64,000 nt of DNA from 40CM-4-68-19 sp036513415 (GTDB lineage Bacteria > Myxococcota > Myxococcia > Myxococcales > 40CM-4-68-19), in NCBI GenBank assembly GCA_036513415.1, contig DATBZA010000163.1, positions 1 to 64,000 of the forward strand. Reading direction: 5' to 3'. Made by a program: the position numbers and the translations under genes. Shown one piece after another: positions 27,030 through 35,872 of the stretch; within the stretch, counting starts at the first letter, position 1, and each line of letters opens with the position of its first letter. The notes beneath the pieces were generated by a model. The model was given only the letters and a program-made list of their open reading frames with translations. It searched no databases and had not been told where the DNA came from.

Positions 27030-27439
27030 CGCTTCTCCTTGTGGGTTCGGGGCTGAGGTGAAGGGTCGAGCACGATCCGGAACAGCGAGACGGTGCCGTC
27101 GGGCGACACCATGCGGCCCGTCTCGAAGCGGCCTTCGACGCGCAGCGGGCCGCGGATGGGCGCCACCGGGCCTTCCTCCGGCGGCGTCAGCACCACGAGG
27201 ACGCTCTCCACCGGCAGATCGGCGGAACCGCCGCCTCCTTCGTCCAACTCGAGCGGCGACTTGCAGAGCCAGAACGCGCCCCTGGGCGGAATCTCCATCC
27301 GCGCCATGAACCCCTCGATGCGCACGCGCTTGCCCGAGAGCTCCTCGGCGCGACGCGACGGCCGCAGCGGACCGGCCGCTTCGAAGAGATCGGAGAACGA
27401 AAGCTGCGCGACTGCTGCCGTGAGGAGGAGGGCGACCAT
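27026..27439 (-). CDS. Small secreted OB-fold-like protein coupled to the alkaline phosphatase
   Basis: A 137-residue protein starting MVALLLTAAVAQLS with a signal-like N-terminus. A central block SGKRVRIEGFMARMEIPPRG resembles the 'L-G-K-x-V-R-i-x-G-f' strand of DUF3299/OB-like periplasmic proteins; a lone cysteine (FWLCKSP) follows. The C-terminal sequence GPLRVEGRFETGRMV also fits a beta-barrel. The TGA at 27026-27028 overlaps the ATG of the phosphatase, giving a two-gene operon. Function unknown; metal or copper insertion has been proposed for distant relatives, but nothing here proves it. Confidence 0.7.
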   Translation of the reverse strand: MVALLLTAAVAQLSFSDLFEAAGPLRPSRRAEELSGKRVRIEGFMARMEIPPRGAFWLCKSPLELDEGGGGSADLPVESVLVVLTPPEEGPVAPIRGPLRVEGRFETGRMVSPDGTVSLFRIVLDPSPQPRTHKEKR

Positions 27440-27609
27440 CGGTGCTCCGGGGGAGCGGGCATCTAGCACCGGGTGGGTGCGGCGTTCGGTGAATCCGGCG
27501 TGACGAATGGGTGGCGTGCGCATCGCCAGGAAAAGTTGCGTGAATGTTCCAGCGCGCCTCGGCCCCATTCGTATCTTCCGCGCCCGCAATCCACCTCAGG
27601 AGGAACACG

Positions 27610-28203
27610 ATGCGTCGCTTGGGAGCCGTCGTCGCCGTTGCCCTGCTCGCTGCCAGGGCCAATGCCGCAGATCAGACCCGCCCCGGCGCGGGCAACGCCC
27701 AGGCCGTGGAGATCGCGCGCTCGTCGCCGCTGGTGTCGGCCGCGTTCCACGCCACCCAGGAGAGAGCTCGCCGGATCGAAAACGGGCGCTGCGCGACGCC
27801 ACCCTGGATGCGCTCTACAACGAGAACACGTGCGTGCAGCATCGCGCCGGCCTGTGGCCGGCGTCTTTCCTCCCGTGCTCGACGACGGATCGCGCTGCCC
27901 GCACCTTCCGCAGCCGTTCGTCTCCGCGCCGGGCAGCTCCTGCCGGAATACGCAATCCACAACTTGTCGGACGCGGACTTCATCTACAGCGGGCCGGCAG
28001 TGGCAACGGCGCAGCTTCTGCTTTTGAAGCTCGCGTCGGAGTTCGGCTACGACCCCGCGGACGCCGCGCGCTACAACGTGCGCTACCGGAACGTTGCGCT
28101 GAGCCGGATCAGCGCGGAGCGCATCCAGGAGCTGTACGCGCAGGGTGGGCTCCCGGCAGTCGCCGGCAGGCTGCACGAGCTGCGCAGCGTGGGCGCGCTA
28201 TAG
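27610..28203 (+). pseudogene. Internally deleted remnant of a larger secreted protein gene
   Basis: The first frame starts MRRLGAVVAVALLAARANAA at an ATG with AGGAGG, and reads protein-like to about 27786 (VSAAFHATQERARRIEN). The second frame carries ALRDATLDALYNENTCVQHR (about 27788-27850). The third carries VFPPVLDDGSRCPHLPQP and FVSAPGSS (about 27862-27940). From about 27945 the first frame resumes with LLPEYAIHNLSDADFIYSG to the stop. These look like separate parts of one longer protein (it recalls a myxobacterial HD-domain-like secreted family, from memory only) from which at least two internal segments are missing. The mosaic cannot encode a normal product. Confidence 0.65.
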
Positions 28204-28474
28204 CTGCCAGCGTGCCGGACCGCCCGGCATCGACTACCGTTGCCTGCGCCGAGCTGGCGGCGCACTCCGGCGAGAACAGAGACCGGCCCGACGACGTGCA
28301 GTTGCCCGAACAGCTTCAAGTCCGCCCCAGCCCCGATATCGCCCCAACTGCGCAGCGCCTGGAATCGCCGCCGCTTGAAGCGCCGATCGATGATTCGTTG
28401 AGTGGCTCGCGCAGGAAGAGCGGTGTGTGGCCGACCCCGCTGCGCTCTGTTAGGTTGACGGCGGAGTCGGAGAA

Positions 28475-31400
28475 ATGAATCCATCCTATTGGTTCGGCGC
28501 TGGTGCGGATAGCCGCCTCCAGGTGTTGTCGGACGACGGCGAACGGGTCTTCTGTAGAAGATCGGGTGAAGCCGGTGACGGTGACGCGATGCTGGCCGTC
28601 GTTCCCGCCTCGGATCCCCCGACGCCGCGCAGCCTCGATCGCCTCGCGCATGAATACGGACTGAAGGATGAGTTGGACAGTGCGTGGGCAGTACGACCGC
28701 TCTCGCTGCAGCGCGAGCACGGACAGACCGTCCTGGTGCTGGAGGATCCGGGCGGCGAGCCGCTCGACCGGATGCTCGGCGCGCCAATGGAGACGGGAAG
28801 CTTCTTGCACCTCGCTATCGGCGTCGCCACGGCATTGGGCAACCTCCACCAGCGTGGCCTCGTCCACAAAGAGATCAAGCCGGCCAACATCCTGGTGAAC
28901 GGCGCGAGCGGAGAAGTGCGGCTCACTGGTTTCGGAATCGCATCGCGCCTTCCACGCGAGCGGCAATCGCCCGAACCTCCCGAGCTCATCGCGGGAACGC
29001 TCGCCTACATGGCACCCGAACAGACCGGGCGAATGAATCGCTCGATCGATTCCCGGAGCGACCTTTACTCGCTCGGCGTCACTCTCTACCAGATGCTCAC
29101 CGGCAGTCTTCCCTTTACGGCTTCCGATCCGATGGAGTGGGTTCACTGCCACATCGCGAGGAAGCCGGTGCCGCCCGGCGAGCGGCTGAAGAATGTCCCG
29201 GTCCCCGTCAATGCGATCATCATGAAGCTGCTCGCCAAGACAGCTGAGGAACGGTACCAGACAGCGGCCGGCGTCGAGAGCGATCTCCGGCGCTGCCTAG
29301 CCGGATGGGAAGCCCGCCGCCGCATCGACGACTTCCCGCTTGGCGAACACGACACGCCAGACCGGCTCCTGATCCCCGAGAAATTATACGGGCGTGCGTC
29401 CGAGATCGATACCTTGCTCGCATGCTTCGACCGGGTAGTAGCGACCGGCACGCCGGAGTTGCTGCTCGTCTCCGGATATTCCGGCATCGGCAAGTCCTCC
29501 GTCGTCAATGAGCTGCACAAGGTGCTCGTTTCGCCGCGTGGCCTGTTTACCTCCGGCAAGTTCGACCAGTACAAGCGCGACATCCCTTATGCCACCTTGG
29601 CACAAGCTTTTCAGAGCCTGATCCGGCCGCTCCTGGGCAAGAGCGAAGCCGAGCTGGGCGTCTGGCGCGACGCCCTCCGTCAGGCGTTGGACCCGAACGG
29701 ACTGCTCATCGTGGATCTGGTGCCTGAGCTGAAGCTCATCATCGGAGAACAACCCCCGGTCCCCGATCTTCCGCCACAGGACGCGCAAAGCCGCTTCCAG
29801 CTCGTCTTCCGCCGGTTCATCGCCGTCTTCGCACGGCCGGAACATCCGCTCGCCCTCTTCCTCGACGATTTGCAGTGGCTCGACGCGGCAACGCTCGATT
29901 TGCTCGAGGATCTGTTGACCCGGGCGGATGTGCAAAACCTGATGCTGATCGGCGCCTACCGGGACAACGAAGTCGATTCCGCCCACCCCCTGATGCGCAA
30001 ACTGGACACGATCCGCAAAGCCGGAGCGATCGTGCAGGAGATCGTCCTTGCGCCTCTCGGACGTGAAGACCTGGAGCGGTTGATTGGGGATTCTCTTCAC
30101 TGCGAACCGGAGCGCACCACTCCGCTGGCGCAACTGGTGCACGAGAAAACGGCCGGCAATCCATTTTTCGCCATTCAATTCATTTCTGCGCTCGCCGAAG
30201 AGGGGTTGCTCACCTTCGATCATGGCGCTGCGCGATGGTCCTGGGACCTGAATCGCATTCACGCCAAGGGTTACACCGACAACGTTGTGGACCTCCTGGT
30301 CGGGAAGTTGAGCCGCCTGCCCGTCGACACGCAGAAGGCATTGCGCCAGTTTGCCTGTATCGGTAACAGCGCCGAGTTCGCCCTGCTGACGATGGTCTAC
30401 CAGGATTCGAACGAGGACGTGCACCGCGACCTTTGGGAAGCGGTCCGAACTGGCCTCGTCTTCCGCTCTGAAGGCGCCTATCGGTTCCTCCATGACCGCG
30501 TCCAGGAGGCAGCCTATTCGTTCATCCCCGAGGGCGCGCGTGGCGCGGCCCATCTTCGAATCGGTCGCCTCCTGGCGTCACGGACCCCACCAGCGGAGAT
30601 CGAGGAGAGGATCTTCGAGATCGTCAATCAGTTGAACCGTGGCTCTCACCTGATCACCTCAGGCGAGGAACGTGAGCGCGTCGCCGAATTGAATCTGATC
30701 GCGGGCAGGCGCGCGAAGATCTCGACCGCGTACGCCTCGGCGCTGGCGTACCTGGCGGCCGGCCGCGCATTGCTGACCGAGGAGTGCTGGGACCGCAATG
30801 GCGAGCTCATCTTCGCCGTCGAATTTCAATTGGCCGAGTGCGAATTGCTGAGCGCAGACCTGGCGTCTGCGGAAGATCGGCTCTCGATGCTGGCGCGGCG
30901 TGCCCGCAGCGTGCACCAGGTCGCTGCGGTCGCGCGTTTGCGCCTCACGCTGTATACGACCCTGGATCGGAGCGACCGCGGCGTGGAGGTATGCCTTGAA
31001 TACCTCCGACGCGGTGGCACCGATTGGTCGCCGCATCCGACGAGAGACGATGCCCGACGCGAATACGAGCGGATCTGGTCGCAGCTCGGCGGCCGTTCGA
31101 TCGAGGAGCTCATCGACTTGCCCTTGATGAGCGACCCCGAGTCCCTGGCAGCCCTCGACGTCCTGACCGAGGTCGTGACGCCGGCGTTGTTTACCGATGA
31201 GGACCTCCTTTCGCTCGTCATCTGTCGGATGGCCAATCTCAGCCTCGAGCATGGCAACAGCGACGGATCGTGCTTCGCCTACGTATGGCTCGGCATGATC
31301 GCCGGACCGCGTTTCGGCAACTACAAGGCTGGATTCCGTTTCGGCCGGCTCGGCTACGATCTGGTCGAGAAGCGTGGATTGCACCGGTTCCAGGCCCGCA

Positions 31401-34006
31401 CATACATGTCCTTCGGAAATTTCATCATGCCGTGGACGAAACATATCCAGACTGGTCGCGATCTGGTGCATCGCGCCTTCGACATCGCGAACAAAATGGG
31501 CGACCTCACCTTTGCGGCTTATAGCTGCAACAACCTGAATACGAACCTGCTCGCGAGTGGGGACCCGCTCGGCGACGTGCAACCTGAAGCCGAGAAGGGC
31601 CTCGATTTCGCCCAGAAAGCCCGGTTCGGTCTCGTCATCGACATCATCACCACCCAGCTCAGGCTGATTCGGACCCTCCGCGGTCTGACGCCCAGGTTCG
31701 GCTCCTTTGACGACGTCCAGTTCGATGAGCATCGCTTCGAACGCCATCTGGCAAATGACCCGCGTCTGGCGCTCCCCGAGTGCTGGTACTGGATCCGGAA
31801 GCTGCAAGCTCGCTTCTTCGCGGAAGACCATTCCTCGGCCATCCAGGCATCAGCAAACGCAGAGCGGTTGCTCTGGACATCTCCGTCGTTCTTTGAAATG
31901 GCGGAGTATCACTTCTACAGCGCGCTTTCCCGGGCGTCGTCCTGCGATCTGGCGATGGCCGACCAGCGAAAGCAGCATTTCGAGGCGCTCGCCGCCCATT
32001 CCGAACAGCTCGATCGATGGGCAGAAAACGGCCCGGAGACGTTCGAGACGCGGGCGGCGCTGGTGAGCGCCGAGATCGCGCGACTCGAAAGCCGCGATCT
32101 CGACGCGATGCGCCTCTACGAGCAGGCGATCCATTCGGCGCGGGAGAACGGTTTCGTCCAGAACGAGGGCATCGCCAACGAGCTTGCGGCCCGCTTCTAC
32201 CTCGGCCGCGGTCTCGAGACGAACGGCTATGCCCACTTGCGGAACGCACGCGCCTGCTTTGCCCTGTGGGGTGCAGACGGCAAAGTGAGGCAACTCGAGT
32301 CGCGCCATCCGCGCCTGGCTGCGCCTGAGGGGCATCATCCGACGCCGGCGGTGGGCTCCTCCATCCAGCAGTTGGACGTCACGACCGTGGTCAAGGCGTC
32401 TCAGGCCCTGTCCGGCGAGATGGTGTTGCCGAGCCTGATCGAGCGGCTGATGACGATCGCGCTGCAGAACGCAGGCGCGGACCGCGGCCTCTTGATTCTG
32501 CCTGACAAGGACGGTTACCGCATCGAGGCAGAAGCCTGGTCCACCGGTGGCAAGGTCGTGCTGCGCCAGGGATCGATCGCCAATCTGGCGGCTCCCGAGG
32601 CCCTCGTCCGCTATGTCATCCGCACGCAAAAGAGCGTGATCGTCGACGATGTCACCAAGCCCAACCTGTTCTCCGAGGACGAGTATCTGCGCGACCGACA
32701 ACCACGGTCGGTCTTCTGCCTGCCTCTGGTGAGGAGGGGGACGTTGGGCGGGCTGCTCTATCTCGAGAACACGCTGACCTCGCACGTGTTCACTCCGGAT
32801 CGCACGGCGCTGCTCGAGCTGCTCGCGTCGCAGGCAGCGATCTCGCTGGAGAACACCCGTCTCTATGGCGATCTTCAAGAACGGGAGGCGAAGGTCCGTC
32901 GCCTGGTCGATTCCAACATCATCGGGATCTTCATGTGGAATCTCGACGGTCGGATCATCGAGGCCAACGACGCGTTTCTCCGCATGCTGGAATACGGCCG
33001 CGACGATCTCGCCTCTGGCCTCGTGCGATGGACGGACCTGACGCCGGCGGATTGGCGCGATGGCGACGAACGGGCCTTGATCGAGATGAAGACGACCGGG
33101 ACCATCCAACCGTTCGAGAAGGAGTACTTCCGGAAAGACGGCAGCCGGGCGCCCGTGCTGGTCGGCGCGGCCGCGTTCGGCGAAGGACGGGACCACGGGG
33201 TAGGGTTCGTGGTCGACTTGAGCGAGCGCAAGCAAGCGGAGGGGGAAGTCCGCGAAAGCGAGCGGCGATACCGCGAGGTCCAGATGGAGCTGGCGCACGC
33301 GAACCGCCTCGCGACGATGGGGCAGCTGTCGGCTTCGATTGCCCATGAAGTCAACCAGCCGATCACGGCGGCAGTCACCAATGCCCAGGCCGCTCTGCGC
33401 TGGCTGGGCGCCCAGCCTCCGGATCTGGAGGAGGTCCGGCAGGCGCTCAGTCGTATCGTCAAGGACGGCAATCGAGCCAACGACGTGATGGACCGGATCC
33501 GTGCCCTGATCAAAAAGGCGCCTCCCCGCAGGGATGGCTTGGAGATCAACGAGGCGATCCTCGAGGTCATTGCCCTGACCCGTGGCGAATTGCTGAAGAA
33601 TGGCATCTCGTTGCGGACGCAGCTCGCGGAGGGCTTGCCTACCATTCGAGGGGATCGAGTCGAGCTGCAACAAGTGATCCTCAATTTGATCATCAACGCC
33701 GTCGAAGCGATGAGCGGCGTCAGCGAGGGGTCGCGAGAATTGCTGATCGACACCGGTAAAGCAGGGTCGGACGGCGTGCTCGTCGTGGTGCGGGATTCGG
33801 GTCCCGGGCTGGCTCCCGCGGGCCTCGAGCGCCTTTTCGACGCCTTCTACACGACCAAGCCGGGCGGCCTGGGGATGGGCCTGTCGATCTGCCGTTCGAT
33901 CGTGGAAGCTCACGGCGGACGATTGTGGGCGACGGCGAACGTACCCCAGGGCGCCATCTTTCAATTTACGTTGCCTCCGCACCCGGACAGTGGGACCAGC
34001 GCGTGA
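28475..34006 (+). CDS. Giant hybrid sensor: Ser/Thr kinase-like, AAA ATPase, GAF, PAS and histidine kinase
   Basis: A 1843-residue signalling protein. A kinase-like domain (about 1-270) has LVHKEIKPANIL and LTGFGIASR, so the HRD aspartate is glutamate and DFG is GFG. No clear glycine loop or VAIK lysine is visible. An AAA/NB-ARC-like ATPase begins near 300 with Walker A GYSGIGKS at about 333. A long helical TPR-like region follows (to about 1310). Then come a GAF domain (1313-1470), a PAS domain (1472-1582) and a HisKA/ATPase module with H at about 1623 (SIAHEVNQP) and GLGMGLSI. No membrane span, so cytoplasmic. This architecture is known in myxobacteria and cyanobacteria as the trifunctional kinase family. 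No regulator adjoins it. Confidence 0.92.
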   Translation: MNPSYWFGAGADSRLQVLSDDGERVFCRRSGEAGDGDAMLAVVPASDPPTPRSLDRLAHEYGLKDELDSAWAVRPLSLQREHGQTVLVLEDPGGEPLDRMLGAPMETGSFLHLAIGVATALGNLHQRGLVHKEIKPANILVNGASGEVRLTGFGIASRLPRERQSPEPPELIAGTLAYMAPEQTGRMNRSIDSRSDLYSLGVTLYQMLTGSLPFTASDPMEWVHCHIARKPVPPGERLKNVPVPVNAIIMKLLAKTAEERYQTAAGVESDLRRCLAGWEARRRIDDFPLGEHDTPDRLLIPEKLYGRASEIDTLLACFDRVVATGTPELLLVSGYSGIGKSSVVNELHKVLVSPRGLFTSGKFDQYKRDIPYATLAQAFQSLIRPLLGKSEAELGVWRDALRQALDPNGLLIVDLVPELKLIIGEQPPVPDLPPQDAQSRFQLVFRRFIAVFARPEHPLALFLDDLQWLDAATLDLLEDLLTRADVQNLMLIGAYRDNEVDSAHPLMRKLDTIRKAGAIVQEIVLAPLGREDLERLIGDSLHCEPERTTPLAQLVHEKTAGNPFFAIQFISALAEEGLLTFDHGAARWSWDLNRIHAKGYTDNVVDLLVGKLSRLPVDTQKALRQFACIGNSAEFALLTMVYQDSNEDVHRDLWEAVRTGLVFRSEGAYRFLHDRVQEAAYSFIPEGARGAAHLRIGRLLASRTPPAEIEERIFEIVNQLNRGSHLITSGEERERVAELNLIAGRRAKISTAYASALAYLAAGRALLTEECWDRNGELIFAVEFQLAECELLSADLASAEDRLSMLARRARSVHQVAAVARLRLTLYTTLDRSDRGVEVCLEYLRRGGTDWSPHPTRDDARREYERIWSQLGGRSIEELIDLPLMSDPESLAALDVLTEVVTPALFTDEDLLSLVICRMANLSLEHGNSDGSCFAYVWLGMIAGPRFGNYKAGFRFGRLGYDLVEKRGLHRFQARTYMSFGNFIMPWTKHIQTGRDLVHRAFDIANKMGDLTFAAYSCNNLNTNLLASGDPLGDVQPEAEKGLDFAQKARFGLVIDIITTQLRLIRTLRGLTPRFGSFDDVQFDEHRFERHLANDPRLALPECWYWIRKLQARFFAEDHSSAIQASANAERLLWTSPSFFEMAEYHFYSALSRASSCDLAMADQRKQHFEALAAHSEQLDRWAENGPETFETRAALVSAEIARLESRDLDAMRLYEQAIHSARENGFVQNEGIANELAARFYLGRGLETNGYAHLRNARACFALWGADGKVRQLESRHPRLAAPEGHHPTPAVGSSIQQLDVTTVVKASQALSGEMVLPSLIERLMTIALQNAGADRGLLILPDKDGYRIEAEAWSTGGKVVLRQGSIANLAAPEALVRYVIRTQKSVIVDDVTKPNLFSEDEYLRDRQPRSVFCLPLVRRGTLGGLLYLENTLTSHVFTPDRTALLELLASQAAISLENTRLYGDLQEREAKVRRLVDSNIIGIFMWNLDGRIIEANDAFLRMLEYGRDDLASGLVRWTDLTPADWRDGDERALIEMKTTGTIQPFEKEYFRKDGSRAPVLVGAAAFGEGRDHGVGFVVDLSERKQAEGEVRESERRYREVQMELAHANRLATMGQLSASIAHEVNQPITAAVTNAQAALRWLGAQPPDLEEVRQALSRIVKDGNRANDVMDRIRALIKKAPPRRDGLEINEAILEVIALTRGELLKNGISLRTQLAEGLPTIRGDRVELQQVILNLIINAVEAMSGVSEGSRELLIDTGKAGSDGVLVVVRDSGPGLAPAGLERLFDAFYTTKPGGLGMGLSICRSIVEAHGGRLWATANVPQGAIFQFTLPPHPDSGTSA

Positions 34007-34096
34007 CGAGTGGGCACTTCCCCGGGACAAGGCACGGTCTCGTCGGGGTTCGGCTCGGATTCGAGTAGGATCCGCCCTTCCCAGGGAGGGCTTGCC

Positions 34097-34528
34097 ATGC
34101 GAAAGCTGTTTCCGCTGCTGTTCGCGGCCGCCGCGCTCGCCGACGCGCCGCCGCCGCCGTCCACCGAGGACGCGCTCGTGGCCCACGTCGCAACCGCGAA
34201 GTTCACCGACTCGAAGACGCCGAACTCGCCCAAGGGTTCGCAGGGCGCGACGGTCGGCATCGACCCGAACACGAAAGGCGCGACCAACTACGCGAAGACG
34301 CCGGCGGGGACCGGCCTGCCGGCACACTGGCATTCCTTTGCGGAGTACACAGTGTTTCTCGCCGGCAATGGCACGCTAATGCTGGACGGAAAGCAACACG
34401 AGGTCTCGCCGGGGAGCTACGTCGTCATTCCGGCGAAGGTGGTGCACCAGTTCACCTGCGCTGCGGGCGCGGACTGCCTGCTGCTCACCCGCCGTGGCGG
34501 GCCGGCCGACTACAATTTCGTCAAGTAG
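34097..34528 (+). CDS. Secreted single-domain cupin
   Basis: A 143-residue protein with a signal peptide (MRKLFPLLFAAAALAD) and one cupin fold. Motif 1 is HWHSFAEYTVFLAGNG; motif 2 is GSYVVIPAKVVHQFTC, giving His-rich metal ligands (H, H, E, H). A pair of cysteines near the end (FTCAAGADC) may form a disulfide in the periplasm. GGGAGG stands before the ATG. The enzymatic role, if any, is unknown. Confidence 0.82.
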   Translation: MRKLFPLLFAAAALADAPPPPSTEDALVAHVATAKFTDSKTPNSPKGSQGATVGIDPNTKGATNYAKTPAGTGLPAHWHSFAEYTVFLAGNGTLMLDGKQHEVSPGSYVVIPAKVVHQFTCAAGADCLLLTRRGGPADYNFVK

Positions 34529-34553
34529 CATCTAATACGCCGCGGGACCGGCG

Positions 34554-35020
34554 TTGACTGCCGACAAGGCGATGCTCCGGACCGGCTCGCACATCGCCCG
34601 CGGAATCAACGCGATGAGCGGCGCGATGGCGGGCTCCATTCCGCTCAATCTGGTCAGCTGGCTGAGCTACGACGCGCGCCCAATGCCCACCAGGGAGCTG
34701 TTCACCTGGGACGGCAGCGAGACCGCGACCAGCGGAGCGCGGGGGCATCTCTGGAGCTGGATGCTCTATCACTGGCTCTGGAACCAACGCGGCAAGGCCT
34801 TCGCCGAGTACCAGAAGCGCCTCGCTGAGAGCGGCGATCCGGAGCTGCCTGGCGAGGCGCCTTCCCTGAGTTCGATCCCTCCAGTCCGGAGGCGCTGGCG
34901 AAGCTCGACGAGGAGCTGGACCGCTATCGCACCGGCGGCCGATTCGCCTTCTACAAGGTCGAAGCGCAGGCAGATGCGCGCTTCAGCGAGGCAGCGATCT
35001 CCTCGAGCGAACTGCACCTT
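34554..35020 (+). pseudogene. Frameshifted fragment of a larger hypothetical protein
   Basis: A protein-like frame reads GSHIARGINAMSGAMAGS, then FTWDGSETATSGARGHLWSW and AFAEYQKRLAESGDP, to about 34845. From there a second frame continues with AFPEFDPSSPEALAKLDEEL and DRYRTGGRFAFYKVEAQAD. One missing base near 34845 separates the halves. No start codon with a ribosome site precedes the first part. It appears to be a piece of a long protein (reminiscent of DUF1570/TPR-type exported proteins) with both ends lost. Confidence 0.5.
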
Positions 35021-35025
35021 CACCG

Positions 35026-35167
35026 CTGCATCGTTTCGGGATCCGAAGAAGGCCGCGGAGATGTTCACCGAAGATGGCGCGTTCGAGATGCCCTATCTCG
35101 AGAGCTTCTCGGCGTCTTGCCCAATGGGCTCGCCGACTACAAGGCTCCGTCAGAACACAAGGCATGA
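35026..35167 (+). pseudogene. Internally deleted SnoaL/NTF2-like gene
   Basis: ASFRDPKKAAEMFTEDGAFE and MPYLESF lie in one frame (about 35026-35108), the usual start of SnoaL-like polyketide-cyclase-fold proteins. Immediately after, another frame reads PNGLADYKAPSEHKA to TGA at 35165-35167, the usual tail of the same family. The roughly 80 middle residues are missing. The product cannot fold normally. Confidence 0.6.
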
Positions 35168-35281
35168 CGCAAAGGGGGCGAACCCTGTTTCGCGAAGAGC
35201 TCGCCCTTCAGAACCGCCTCTGAGCTGAATCACATTGCGGGTCTACGCATCCCACGACTCGACGCGGAGGGAGAGAGACCG

Positions 35282-35782
35282 ATGGCCCAGATCACGCTCA
35301 ACGGAAAACCGATCCATACGAATGGCGAGCTACCGGCGGTCGGCGTGAAAGCGCCCGACTTCGACCTCACCGGCAGCGATCTCAAGGACGTGTCGCTCGC
35401 GGACTACAAGGGCAAGAGGAAGATACTGAATATCGTGCCGAGCCTGGACACGCCCGTGTGCGCAACCTCAACGCGCAGGTTCAACGAGGCCGCCGGGAAG
35501 CTCCCGAACACCGTGGTGCTCGTCGTGTCGGCCGACCTCCCGTTCGCCTCGAAGCGGTTCTGCACGATCGAGGGACTCCAGAACGTCGTGCCGCTGTCGC
35601 TGATGCGCGGAAAGAACTTCGCGGAGGACTATGGCGTGTTGATCGAGGACGGCCCGCTCGCGGGAATCTCCGCCCGCGCCGTGGTGGTCCTCGACGAAAA
35701 CGACAGGGTCGTCTACGGCCAGCTGGTGCCGGAGATCGGGCAGGAGCCCGACTACGACAAGGCGCTCGCCGCCGTCAGATAG
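35282..35782 (+). CDS. tpx: Thiol peroxidase
   Basis: Periplasmic or cytoplasmic atypical 2-Cys peroxiredoxin of 166 residues that reduces hydrogen and alkyl peroxides with thioredoxin. The peroxidatic cysteine lies in PSLDTPVCATSTRRFN and the resolving cysteine in SKRFCTIEG, the Tpx signature. The end VPEIGQEPDYDKALAAV is also family-typical. GGAGAG stands before the ATG. The thioredoxin 2 gene elsewhere in the window is a plausible electron donor. Confidence 0.96.
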   Translation: MAQITLNGKPIHTNGELPAVGVKAPDFDLTGSDLKDVSLADYKGKRKILNIVPSLDTPVCATSTRRFNEAAGKLPNTVVLVVSADLPFASKRFCTIEGLQNVVPLSLMRGKNFAEDYGVLIEDGPLAGISARAVVVLDENDRVVYGQLVPEIGQEPDYDKALAAVR

Positions 35783-35872
35783 CGCTAGCAAAAAGAGTTA
35801 AATCGATTCCTCCGGGCCTGGCCCGCGAGACGTGCACATGAAATAAGCCGACCGCCAGGAGGTAGTGCCGGC

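Noticed and set aside
31850..34333. An 827-codon minus frame opposite the giant sensor gene
   Set aside because: High-GC shadow: arginine, glutamine and histidine-rich, no domain, while the plus strand has clear GAF, PAS and histidine kinase motifs.
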